From contig LWCA01000177.1 of the NCBI GenBank assembly GCA_001642005.1, positions 1 through 43,837 on the forward strand: DNA of 43,837 nt, given 5' to 3'. Both the position numbers and the translations under genes were made by a program. The notes beneath the pieces were generated by a model. It was given only the letters and a program-made list of their open reading frames with translations, searched no databases and was not told the origin of the DNA. The stretch comes from Intoshia linei. Its lineage: Eukaryota > Orthonectida > Rhopaluridae. Of this stretch, positions 33,501 to 43,837 are shown in pieces. Positions within the stretch are counted from its first letter, which is position 1. Each line of letters starts with the position of its first letter.

Positions 33501-36500
33501 GAATTACTAACTGTTCGACCTTTCTAATGAATATTTAGTTTTACTTTTTAAAGATCGTGATCGTCTGATGCAAAATAATTTTGACCACCACTTCATATAA
33601 AACTTGGATTGGTTAAACAATTTTTATGTGGATTGAATAGACAATACAATAACAATGGACCACCAAAGACATTGCCATCATTAAAAAAATTTTTTCCTAA
33701 TCTCAGCGACGCTAAATTAATGACTGGTATACTAAATTGCCCACAAATTAGAAAACTATTAAAAGATGTACATTTTCGATCTACCCTTAAACTTGAACAA
33801 AAAGATGCGTTTAATGCTTTGGAAAATGTAATTTCATCTTTTCTTAGAAACAATTTTCAAATTATTGATAAAATACCAAGAAATGAACTGCCTTTATAGC
33901 ATAAAAATGCATTACCTAGAATATCATTTAGACTTCTTTGCGCTAAACTGCGGTATGTGGTCAGACGAAAAAGGTGAACAATTTCATCAAACTATGATGT
34001 TATATCAAAGAAGTTTTAGAAGATGTAGATCATTAAATATGATTTGTAATTTTATTTGGTAATGTTCAATAAAAAATAAATTTATCTAATTATTACTTTT
34101 TTTATTAAATATTTTTAATTGATACCTTCTTATATCTTAATTTTTGAAATTTATGTCTATCACTTACATCCTTAATATTGAACAAGATTCGTCTAGGGGT
34201 AATCCAAAAAAGTTGATTTTACGTGTAATGTAAGTAGTACATCCAGAAAATTTTTATTTCATATTGTTTGTCGATGTTGCCTTAAAATTAGAGTTAATTA
34301 ATTAAGGTAATTAAATAATTAATGACAATTTTTTTTATACATATGTATACGTGTATGTTTATCTGTCCATTTTACCATTTGTAATATAAAATATTAATTG
34401 TAAATAGACCTCACGGTATAGTGTACCTCTTTAAAAAAAAAACTTTGACCCTTAATTACATCCAAAGTCGATCTTGAAATTAATAAATTTTTTTAAAAAT
34501 AGATATATACTGGTTCACTTACATATAACAAAAGTTTCGGTCAGTTTGTCGAAATTTTGTTGGACAGTGTAATATAACTATTATATACCTTCAACAATAT
34601 CCATTACCGATCCAACACAATATTCCATAATTATCTACAAATATATCATATTAAAAGGATAAATTCTGAAAATTATTATTATGATTATAATTACATACAT
34701 AAAAGTTCGAAATCGCATATTGGATTTGGTAATTATAGTTGGTGGATTACCATAAGATTCTTTCATTTAAATAATTTAAGAAAACAATTTGTTTCGGAAA
34801 AAAAAATCTCATTTTCAATTTTTAGTTTGACACACATAACATTTACAGGGACGCACAAATGCACTAAGCCGCACCTTTGAAAAAATTGGTTTACAGAAAT
34901 ATCATAATTACCACATTACCCATTAAAATAGCATTAATTTATTTTTTTTAAAAATAATTCCGTCTTAATTGTGTACTAATTATTTTCAACTCCTTAGATT
35001 AATGAAATATCTGAAAGAATTATAAAATAATTGTGTAGAATTTTTTTTAATGTTGCGGCCCCGAAATTTGTAAATTTTTTTGGCCCTCATTCGTCATGTG
35101 TTTGGATCACCCTGACATATATCACTAAAATATAACGTAAAAATAAATTATTACTCTATTATTTTAAATTAGTCACAGTCATGGTTAAAAAAGCAATTTA
35201 ATATTCATTTTTTTTATTTCGAATATAAATGTATAATAAACAATAAAAAAATTACCCAAACAGTAGATTTTACAAAATAACTTTCAAAATACTCGACAAT
35301 ATTTTGATGATTCAATTCACACAAAACCTTTAGTTCACGTATACAATCATTTAATTGCTAAAATTTAGAATTAAAAAATTAAAATGATAATCTATAATAT
35401 AGCGACACGTGTAATGAAAATCATCATGAGTACATCCGTCGGTACGATTAGTTCTTGCCGGAAGTATATTCGTCGGTGTTCACAAGATTAAGGACCTAGC
35501 TAGACAGGATACGGCTTATACGCCCTTACCATAAACAAAGTAAATATAAAAATAAAAATAATTATGCCAAAAAACTTAAATTTGACTTTTCTAAAATCCA
35601 TTTTCGTAAAATTCAACTATAACTTGTCAAATATGTAACAGATTATTTAAATTTACTTATTGACACTACGATTGATATCAAAGTCATTTAGGCTAGTTTT
35701 ATTTAACATTTTTTATCTCGAGGAAAATCCATGTATAATAACAATTAGGGCAGTGACTCCGTGGCCCCTTGGGTCCGTGAGATTTAAATAAAATATAAAA
35801 AAATGTATCAAATTTTGTTATTTTTATAGGAGAATTTTTAATATTTGTTACAGATTTTCCAATTGTTCGGAATTTATCCCAAAGCCTAGACAACCGGTAC
35901 ATTATCATTTAAGAATCCCAATTTTATCCCACCGTTAATAAAATTTAATAAAAAATACCACTTTAAACCATTAAGGAAAAATTTCCCTTTTCCAATATTT
36001 TTTTGAAAAATTCGTTTTGATCAAATCTTATAAGATAAACCGTTTATTCCAACCCCAATATAAAAATCCAATTTTAGAAATCTTTTGATACTTTTTTTAA
36101 AAACAATGTCATAGTTTTAACTCGTTAGTGTTCGCTCTTTTTTATAACGTAAACGCTCGCAGACGCCAAAAAACGGTCGATTTTTATGAATGAAAAATGT
36201 GACACGAAGCAATAAAACATTTTGTTATACGATTTAATTATTTTAATAGGCGTGGTTTTCAAAACACTTTTTACAAATATTATTGCATGATCTTTGCAAA
36301 TATGCTGATTACATAAAACTCATACTTGAAATGTTCTTTTAGCATTGTAATTACATAAGTAACATTTTCGCCTTTTTTGAACAGGTAACAATTCTAAAAA
36401 TTAAATTAATTTTCAATAATTATTATAAAATACTGATTAAATTATTCAGAGATTGAGATCTAAGTATTACATAATTATGGCATAAAGATTTTCCAAGTTC

Positions 36501-39500
36501 TCTCAAATACATCCGCCTAGGAATATATTCATTTCCAGAATAATATATTATATGTTAATAATATATTATAACTATTCACTGCAATCGTGTTTTGTAGATA
36601 TTACATTGACAATTCTTCTTGGCTTTGGACAATACAATACTAGTGATATAATTTTGTGGTAATCTAAAACAGTGGAATAAACCTTGCGGTTTTTACTATA
36701 AATGAAAAATACAGCAAGTTCTTTTTTATTTGTCAACTTTTTCTCCAATAAATCAAACGCTAACGGTATAGACGTAAACCAATTGTCCATAGTGTATCCT
36801 TTATGAAAGGAAAACCTTTTTGAGATTCTTTAAAATCATACCATTCACTTTCCCCATCTTTTCCAGTGAACTTACAATTTTTATATGAGATAGATTCGTC
36901 AGTTTCAGTCATATGTTCACTAATATATTCCTCGTGTGATTCTATACCACTAAATTCGTCAAAATCATCATCTACATCATCTTGAAATAAATTGTCCATA
37001 AAAGTAATTAGAAAATTCAGTTGATAATTCAATATTATAGCCCAGTTGATTGAAGCAATACAAAAAACATAACAACAAAATAAATTTATTGTGAATTTAG
37101 TATTGATATTAATTTGATCATAAAAATTTAATCTGACACATTTATAATTTACATAACATTGTATTTCATAGCTCATGTCATAAAATTTATAAATGGTGCA
37201 AAATTATAGGCTAACTAAATTTCATTGAATAAAATCGTCCATAAAATAGACACTGCGCGAGCACTAAAGGGTTAAAACAAATTTGTATGGATCTGAACCA
37301 CTGTGCAATGAAATGTAAATTGTAAAGTAGTGATCCTTTACTTATATAAAAATTAATGTCTGTGTGTAACCATTTATTGAAAAAATTGACAGTCATAGGA
37401 TTTAATAAACCCAAATACTAATACAGTTTTGCCCAGACCGTATTATCTATTTTTCAGTTTCAGAATTTGAGTCCTTCAGGGTCAAAAATTTAAAGCATTA
37501 AAATTGTCGTTAATCTCAGCTTCAAAAACTCATACCTTCATGATCAAAATCACAAATTACCCTTTGTTTTAAAATCATTTTATTTAAAATGACAACAGCC
37601 TTAGAATTTAAAAAAGTTAAAAATGGTACAGTTGTATCCTGTTAACACACACAAAAAATTTCAACCCCAGAAATCTACGCATTCCCCGGTGACAAATAAC
37701 TGTTAATATATTATCAACAATATTTTTCAAATGTTATATTAAAATGAAAAATGAAAATAATCATCCTACAATTTCAAAAAAAATATGACTTTAACGTCTA
37801 CACATTTCTAATAAAGAAATATGGGTGGAAATCTATATAATTGATTTTGTCGGATTTTTTTTTCATTTCTACGCTATTTTTCATTCTCAAATACTCATTA
37901 TTAAAAAATTTAAACAATAAACCGATTTATTAACAACCTATTATTGACAAACATTAATTTTCTAAGTGTGTATTTCTGAAAAAATCCAAAAATTATCTAT
38001 CAAATACTAATAATAACATAACATACCTCAACAGAATGTTTTCCATAAATATTGACCTTTTTTATAGCTACATTTTTATTTTGGATGACATCTTTCGCCT
38101 AAATTAGATACATATAAAAATATACATTAATTATTTATCAGTAGGTCCTACGTATACGGTAATAAAACTACAGCGTAGTATCAAACAATGTAAATAATAA
38201 TAATTCATTATTCATTCAACACATAATTAAGAACGTAATAATATCAACACTGATAATAATAAATGTACTAAAAAATAAAAAAAATTTAAAAGAAATTTTT
38301 ACTTATACATAAAATATGTATAAAGTAATTTAATTAAAAATGTAATAGATTTAGAGTTTTAAGAATACCCCTCTATAATATTATTTTTTGAATGTAATGT
38401 TTTATTGCAAATTTCATTTTCTAAAATTGAGTCCTTCAAGGTCAAAAACACCAATTATCCCCATTTTTTTTAAATTCAAACGAATCCTAAAATTATAAAA
38501 AATACACAATCTTTAAAGATTTTAAAATCATCACCATTATGATAAATATAATATTAGGTTCTATTCAGTTTAACTGAGCATTTCATTGTTATATATGGCA
38601 TACAGTGTATATTATACACTAAGGTTGATAACCAGAGTCCACAGAATAATGTTAGTGGTCCTTTGAGAAAATATGTAAATTATTTATTTTTAAATTTTTA
38701 AACACCGTTTTCTACTATAATTGGTTCATTATAATCATTTTAATTCTGAATTTTGTTGAATATACTAGAACCGTTTCTTTTCAATTAGAATTGAAATGCA
38801 TCATGTGTAAATTTTTAAAAATAGGGCCAGTAGAATTTTTTTATATCAAAAAAGTGAACCACGAGATGTAAAAGGTTGTAGACCTCGTTATACACAGTTC
38901 ATTTTTAATGCATATGCCTTGTAAAATTTAAGCAATGTCATCAATAATTTTCTAATATTTGGTTATATCAGTGTTTCCCAAAATTTTTATGTTCGCAGCA
39001 CACTAAAAAATAAATAAAAACATTGCGGCGCAATATATACATTGAATATATTTATATCTTTGAAAATGTGTATTATCACAGTCGTTCTCAACCCTTTTTA
39101 ATAAGGCTCCCCTCAAATGCAATAATTTATAATTTTTTTCAATAATGAAAATTTTGAAATAAAATTTAAAATATAATCATAATTACAAATAAATCTATTT
39201 TAAAGTTATTTTTTTAGTAAACATAAAATGTGTATTTGAGCCATTCGTGAGCAAATAAAATATAAAAATTTCAATTTAAGTGACCTACAAAAAATAATAC
39301 CCAAGAGTCATAGATAGATTTAAAATATGCGTGGAAAGCGTGCAACATGGTTATTTCCACTATTTTATATACAGTAAACACTCGAAAGGTGACCACTTTT
39401 TTGGGCAAGTGGTCACTTTTACCACTAAAGTTAAAATCATAATATCACTATAATTACACATTCTTTAAAATACAGTATTCATTTTACATACCATACATTT

Positions 39501-41110
39501 ATCATTTTAACAATAAGTGAAACAGAAGCTGATTGATTAATCGATTAAAATTATTAATTACGTTGACCATCACCTTGAAAATATATTAAAAATAAGACGA
39601 GAAATTTCTAAGCTAATCATATATTATTTGTCTATTATATAAAAATATTTCTGAGTGGTTTCATTTAAAACACCTGAGGACTGTATCATTTTGCTTTCCA
39701 ATAAATATATTTTCTAGATTCTTTGGACAATGTTGTTTTGCATAATTTCTAAGATTATTAAATATTGCATAGATTCCATCCTTTCTTAATTCTTCAAAAT
39801 CTTCCAATTCTTTATTTTCTGCTATATTGCTATTGTCAATAACGTCATTAATTTGGTCTTCAATATAATTGACATGTTTTAATTTATATTTTTGGTCACT
39901 TTTTGGAAAAGAAATTTATTTATATTAGTATGGATTTGCTATATTGTCTTAAAAAGTGGTCATTTTTAGAGTTTCTACTGTATAAGTAAATACTAAAACG
40001 TACATTTACAGTTAAAAAACGTTTTTTGATGATTCTTGTGAATATTTAATTAATTGAGGTTTTGTATTAGATTAAATAGTGAGATAAGAACGTAGTTAAC
40101 AGATATTTCCAAAATTAAAAAAAATCTATTCTTGTAATTAGACTATAAATTCGGTTCAAAATAAGCATAAAATGTTACGGCGTTACGAATTGAACTCATT
40201 ATTTACGTTATACATTTATGGTATTAATATATTGTAAATTATATCAAAAAAACGGTGCTTCACCTCTATGGTCTCATAAATTAACAATTTAATTAAAACA
40301 AATAATTATATATTTCAATAATTAACTCAAGTTTGAAAATTCTAACCGCATTAGTTTTACGCATATTCGATAGAGTTTAATTTTCTGAACATTACTATGT
40401 ACTGTCATTACATTTTTAGTCAACATTGGCGTAGCTATGATGCATTCCTTTTGAGAATGTATTTAAAAATATAGTACATTATATTCTATTCCGTTCATTA
40501 AAGCCATTATGTGTCAATTATCAATGTTGACAATATATACGTTAACTATATACGTATTTAACTTGTGTTAACCATATATGTTAAATTTTTTATAATAATT
40601 TTACAATATCCTGAAAATATACAAATCTGACTAACAAACCACGTAAAAAGAAATATGGTAGCATATAATTTATATGTATCGTTTTTTTAATTTATGAGAG
40701 AGAATGGCTGATTTATAAAATGTATGTAATTTAGACATTTTTTTAATTTATATATTTTTAATTGATATAATTATAGATCATTAAAATAAATAATAAAAAT
40801 TTTAAAAAAAAACCATATTCAGCTGCCGACATACAGTAAGATGCTACGGCGCACTATTTGGGGAGAACTGGGTTATATGGTTATACTATTTGTTATATAT
40901 TTAAGGTTCGTGTAATAAAAACTTGGCCACGTTTCCCCAAATTAACTACACGTACGTACGCCTAAATAACAAAAAAATTACATAGAATACACTTCCAAAG
41001 CTTCCATGTCCAATTTCTCTCAAATTTTTATAAATTTTTTCTGGGTTTTGTTCATTAAACAATTTATTCACTTGTGGATCTTTAAGAATAGCAAAATTTG
41101 TCTTGTTCAT
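27547..41110 (-). CDS. TAO-family Ste20-like protein kinase (MAP3K), 17 exons, 861 aa
   Basis: Exons in order: 40982-41110, 38027-38098, 35256-35357, 34589-34634, 33226-33375, 33103-33157, 32798-32895, 32574-32752, 32374-32535, 32166-32334, 31985-32087, 30508-30589, 30304-30438, 28650-28778, 28417-28611, 27948-28379 and 27547-27894. All are GT-AG with consistent phase. The start is [12 protein letters not shown], like other TAO kinases. The kinase domain (about 31-290) is complete: GHGSFGSV loop, K56 (VAIKK), E75, HRD with D150, DFG with D168, S180 in the activation loop, and GTPYWMSPE. The rest is long charged coiled coil that follows the TAOK C-terminal half. TAO kinases activate p38 and Hippo signalling and act at microtubules; vertebrate members are 898-1,235 aa, so this one is slightly short. 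If intron 11 is retained, TAA comes right after the donor and gives a 422-aa kinase without coiled coil. Confidence 0.93.
29265..29915. mobile_element. Foldback element with internal minisatellite, in TAO kinase intron 13
   Basis: The outer ends are inverted copies: GAGCGACATAATCATTGATT on the left and, read inverted, GAGCGTCATAATCATCGATT on the right. Inside, about four diverged units of 70-80 bp occur between 29340 and 29610, each with a CCAAAATTTGGTAG-like block, a TTTTTAAGGGAA block and AGATTTTGA. The same units recur inverted at 29700-29880, so the element would fold into a long hairpin. I could not identify a target duplication. No protein is encoded. Confidence 0.7.
30590..31984 (-). 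other. TAO kinase intron 11
   Basis: A 1.4 kb intron in which I recognise no transposon, repeat or second gene. It begins with TAATTATTATG after the donor on the minus strand, so retention ends translation after one further codon. Confidence 0.6.
33609..34062 (+). pseudogene. Frameshifted transposon-associated protein (DEKGEQFHQ family), in TAO kinase intron 4
   Basis: Two overlapping open segments in different frames (33609-33899 and 33865-34062) continue one another. The first contains [19 protein letters not shown] and PQIRKLLKD; the second [10 protein letters not shown] and [10 protein letters not shown]. These match, from memory, a protein family of unknown function that is multicopy in arthropods and Hydra and has the motifs KxGIFxGPQIRxL and SDExGERFHQD. 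A frameshift near 33865-33897 separates the halves and the C-terminal part is cut short. It is on the strand opposite to the kinase. It is most likely a dead copy carried by a transposon or a retrocopy. Confidence 0.75.
36121..37271 (-). mobile_element. Internally deleted piggyBac-type transposon, in TAO kinase intron 2
   Basis: The ends are CTCGTTAGTGTTCGCTC (plus strand, left) and CCCTTTAGTGCTCGCGC (minus strand, right). Each is flanked by TTAA (36117-36120 and 37272-37275), the piggyBac target. At 1,151 bp it is about half the length of an autonomous copy. A diverged transposase is encoded on the minus strand, oriented from right to left. It inserted into intron 2 and does not disturb the kinase exons. 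Confidence 0.9.
36248..36999 (-). pseudogene. Broken piggyBac transposase
   Basis: The start at 36999 encodes an acidic N-terminus ([16 protein letters not shown]), as usual in this family. The frame then jumps, near 36790, straight to [19 protein letters not shown]. In intact transposases these two parts are separated by a few hundred residues, so the N-terminal part of the catalytic domain, with the first aspartates, is deleted. Near the C-terminus the cysteine-rich motif [15 protein letters not shown] is followed by TGA and then [11 protein letters not shown]. The TGA sits at a zinc-ligand cysteine position. Deletion, frame change and stop make it inactive. Confidence 0.85.
37655..37900 (+). 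repeat. Dispersed repeat R1, copy 4
   Basis: It contains CCCCAGAAATCTACGCATTCC, ATATTTTTCAAATGTTATA, CCTACAATTTCAAAAAAAAT and CGTCTACACATTTCTAATAA, in the same order as copy 1. R3-type units precede it at 37450-37640. It is in TAO kinase intron 2. Confidence 0.75.
38969..40870. mobile_element. hAT-type element, 1.9 kb, perfect 8-bp target duplication, in TAO kinase intron 1
   Basis: The left terminus is CAGTGTTTCCCAAAATTTTT and the right terminus, read inverted, CAGTTCTCCCCAAATAGTGC; both go on to a GCGGCGCA/GCGCCG region. GGTTATAT flanks both sides exactly (38961-38968 and 40871-40878). No transposase is visible. It has been invaded by another hAT left end at about 39078 and by the pogo-type element at 39372-39980. 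The exact duplication means the outer insertion is fairly young. Confidence 0.88.
39372..39980 (-). mobile_element. Pogo/Tigger-type element nested in the hAT element
   Basis: The left end is CAGTAAACACTCGAAAGGTG and the right end, inverted, is CAGTAGAAACTCTAAAAATG; both continue into ACCACTTTTT. TA flanks both sides. On the minus strand an open frame from about 39900 to 39661 encodes [16 protein letters not shown] and further charged helical sequence, which could be the C-terminal tail of a Tigger-like transposase; the catalytic part is lost. A local hairpin (GACCACTTTTTTGGGCAAGTGGTC, split in two arms) follows the left end. Confidence 0.78.
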
Positions 41111-42388
41111 AGATTAAGTAATAAACGTAGGAAAATTGATCTAAACTAGTCAATGTACAATTCAAATTTAATTTATTGATGTTGATTTAGTCGACAATAT
41201 AAAATTTGTAAATAATGTGACACGTACCACCAAGAATTATATTTACAATAAAAATTAGATATAACGTAATAACATAATTTTTTTAATTTTAAATTTGAAT
41301 CCATTTATAAACGTGTAATGTTAGAGATTAATCAATAATTTTTATACTAAAAGTTTAAATTAAATGGTAGTCACAGATTTTTATTTACAGATTGTTAGTT
41401 TCATTTTGAATTTCAGATTTTAAATTTAAATTTTAAATGTATATTAAATTTGAAAACGGTAAACAGGTAATTTATTATACATTTTAACGAATTATATTGC
41501 ATTTTTTTGAATTTTAAATTTTTACACATGTGTCATGTTTTATAAACTAGGTCGCGAAAAGTTCCAAAAAGCAATATAATCGTATTGATAAATAAAAATT
41601 AATTTTTTTGTTGATTTTGTTTGAATATTTTTCTTTTTAAGGTTGATATATGGATTATTTGCATTATGTTTAGTCGAATAAAACTTGTTTACACATACTT
41701 TTCACATTTAATTAAAACCTATAAGTAGTACTTATTAAGTACGCTAGTCCATGTAGCGTGTATACACTGTATATTCGTATTATAGTTCAATTTACTGTAC
41801 TGTAGTTTATTCAGAAATTATTAGGATGTAGAAACATGGGCAATATTTATTAAACGCAACCATTCGGGCTCATGGGTTGCACTTATTAAAACGATGTGAG
41901 TTATATGTGATAAGTTATAACTAGAGCAATTTATTTATGACCAAAAATTCAAAAAAAATATTAAAGTTAATATTAAATATAAGTTAAAAAAATTTTCAAA
42001 GTGTGTTTCCTAACATTATTTGAAAAATTGCCAAATGTTTCGTTTTTTCTTAAAAAACAACATTAACAACCCTTTCATTTTTTAAGATAAATCAGTAAAT
42101 TCAACCCATACATCAGTTAAAATCTAAATATACTTAAAAAAATAAAATTTTTCGGCCCCACACGGGCTATACATCAGTTTGTCTGTTTTAAAAATAGTTA
42201 ACTTTTGTGACTTCTCAAAATTATAATAAGAATTATCTTAAGAGTTCTTAAATTTTTGTTAGAACATTGTAAATAAACGATTATATTCATTACATTTTAA
42301 TCATTTTTTGGTTTTTCGACTTGCTACAATTTTTTACTGTTTACAAAAATGTTTATTATTAAAAATCTTTACTATCTTAATAAATTAG
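41111..42388. other. Spacer upstream of the TAO kinase start
   Basis: I see no exon or clear transposon. It must contain the TAO kinase promoter on the minus strand and, if the exon at 42389 is real, the promoter of the plus-strand gene as well. No core-promoter motif stands out. Confidence 0.4.
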
Positions 42389-42530
42389 ATGATTCAGCGT
42401 ATTACGTGTTGCAAGGATGATAATATTGATAGAGATGAATCTGGAGACTTGAAAAATTTGATTCATTCAAATTTAAATTATTTTAAAAATGGAATAGAAA
42501 TTGGAAACGCTTATGAATTTATTTCAAAAG
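42389..42530 (+). CDS. Possible first or early exon of a gene leaving the window
   Basis: The frame opens at ATG (preceded by AATTAG, so an acceptor is also possible) and runs 47 codons to AAAAG|GTAATT, a good donor. It encodes a charged, soluble segment with DDNIDRDESGDLKNLIHSN and GIEIGNAYEFISK. No family is recognised and no second exon was found to the right edge at 43837, so the next intron would be at least 1.3 kb. Confidence 0.4.
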
Positions 42531-42555
42531 GTAATTTTATAAAGATACTGGCTTG

Positions 42556-42741
42556 ACTGTTATATACTTTATACAAACAGTACCTAGCTCTGTGGAGGGT
42601 AAATTTTTTTTTTAATTCTACCAAAATTCAAGATTTTTCGTTTAAAATTAATTATTTAAACATAAATTCCAGACGTGTGGTGATAGTACATAAAATTGCA
42701 CTGGACAGTGAAAGGGTTAATGGAGTGGTTCCCAAACTTGT
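42556..42741 (+). repeat. Dispersed repeat end, copy F, with linked tail
   Basis: The hairpin arms CTGTTATATAC and TACAAACAG are followed by TACCTAGCTCTGTGGAGGG. At 42703-42720 comes GACAGTGAAAGGGTTAA, a piggyBac-like terminus with TTAA, then GGAGTGGTTCCCAAACTTG. This copy shows the full order hairpin - spacer - tail seen also at 10317. Confidence 0.7.
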
Positions 42742-43327
42742 TTCACCATGGGCTGTCATTTTAAATTGGCTTTTAATTACATAGAACGTGAATTATTACA
42801 CTTAAATTTATTTTAACATTTATACGTGTATTTGTTTAAAGAATTTAAAAAAAGCATAATTGAGGTTTTTGGCTGAAAGGTTCAATTACTGAAAATGTTA
42901 ATATATAATTAAAACTTTAATATATAGTCAGACACGAACCTTGCTGTACCTGAATAGCCCTCTTTGGGACCTCAGCGAAATTTTTGTAAAATGGCCTTAT
43001 TTTCCCAATATAAACATACAAAAGTATACCTTTGAATATCAACTATTGTGTCAAATTTAAAATGCTAAGTCCAAATCCGGGGTAGGTCTATCGATATAGA
43101 TGGATATATTACATTACTTATCATTTGCTATTTTTTTAAGTCCTATATTTGATTTCTATTGAGTAGCCTTCAATCTGATTGGATCGGCTTTGTCTATAGT
43201 TAATACTTATTATTTCACCATACATTGTATATTTTAGATAACGAAAAAAATTCAAAATTTTTAAATGATTTAATAATAACATGGTATTTTTGTTATTTTT
43301 TATATATACACATATTCTTAGTTAGGG

Positions 43328-43837
43328 CAGTGGTTTTCAACCGGGGGTTGCGAAGTTTATCAAGGGGGTCGTGAGAATTTGAACACAGTATAAAATATAA
43401 ATAAAACTGAATATGCTTTTTTAATATTTTCATTCATGTGAATTGATAAGATGTTTGGAGTATATAGAAAATTTTAGAATTCGATTGGCAATTAGCACTA
43501 AAAGTGTGTATTTTTAAAATAGAAAAACTAATTCGCAATCAAAAACATTTAACGATATCTATTCGAGTTTCGTTTGTCGTTTTAAATATCACTGTATAAA
43601 TATTATGGAGAAATTAATGTGTGTTAATTAATGGTGTCCCACTTTTTTTTTTATAGAAAAAGTATACCCCGGCAATGTTTTTCATTTACTTCAAGGGTAT
43701 TATATATAAATTTGTAAATCATAATATTAAGGTTTGGTCAGGCGCGGACCGAATGAAATTTTAATATTAATTCAGAATAAACTTAAAGTTATTTATGAAT
43801 ATTACCTGAATTACTATTCACGCTTTTTATAAAATGG
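43328..43837 (+). mobile_element. hAT-type element, left end only, cut by the window edge
   Basis: CAGTGGTTTTCAACCGGGGG followed by TTGCGAAG is a typical hAT left terminus. The interior contains the segment shared with 16670-16795. No right terminus was seen before the window ends. Confidence 0.6.

Noticed and set aside
35699-35908. 69-aa minus-strand open frame in TAO kinase intron 2
   Set aside because: No family features and no splice sites that fit the kinase chain; the kinase exons on either side join in phase without it.
3566-42599. Helitron 3' ends (hairpin followed by CTAG)
   Set aside because: Conservation continues well past CTAG into CTCTGCCGAGGGC, so the boundary is not where a Helitron end would be.

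Overview
This is nuclear DNA of an animal, very rich in A+T. The evidence is spliced genes with GT-AG introns and metazoan-type proteins: a TAO-family kinase, a KDM7/PHF8-type histone demethylase, the TFIID/SAGA subunit TAF10, a class A GPCR and a WSC/EGF extracellular protein. Cut-and-paste transposons of the hAT, piggyBac, pogo and mariner types are frequent. The proteins are divergent and the smallest introns are only 35-53 nt, which would suit a fast-evolving invertebrate, perhaps a parasite. I cannot name the phylum from the sequence.

Layout. 1-4388: repeat-rich DNA with a zinc-finger relic, a mariner-type foldback element and a hAT MITE. 4389-9444 (+): exons of a WSC-EGF protein, with a 4.1 kb intron holding another hAT MITE. 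11008-12986 (+): a three-exon KDM7-type demethylase. 13030-19960: dispersed repeats, a broken EGF exon and weak coding fragments. 20054-21833 (-), possibly to 22667: TAF10 in small exons, found from splice phase. 22890-24519 (+): an unrecognised two-exon gene, divergent from TAF10 and with a hAT MITE in its intron. 25516-26577 (+): an intronless GPCR. 27547-41110 (-): a 17-exon TAO kinase that fills almost a third of the window. 42389-42530 (+): a possible exon of a gene running off the right edge.

The TAO kinase reading frame is continuous over all 17 exons (861 aa), and every intron phase agrees. Its introns fall in two classes: ten of 37-207 nt and six of 0.6-2.9 kb. Four of the six long ones carry recognisable transposon insertions: hAT with a nested pogo element, a deleted piggyBac, a frameshifted TE-associated protein, and a foldback element with a minisatellite.

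The genes do not form an operon. TAF10 and the KDM7-type enzyme both act on chromatin or transcription, but nothing in the sequence links their regulation. The GPCR and the TAO kinase converge on a roughly 1 kb spacer that contains a perfect 26-bp palindrome. No tRNA, rRNA or CRISPR array was seen.
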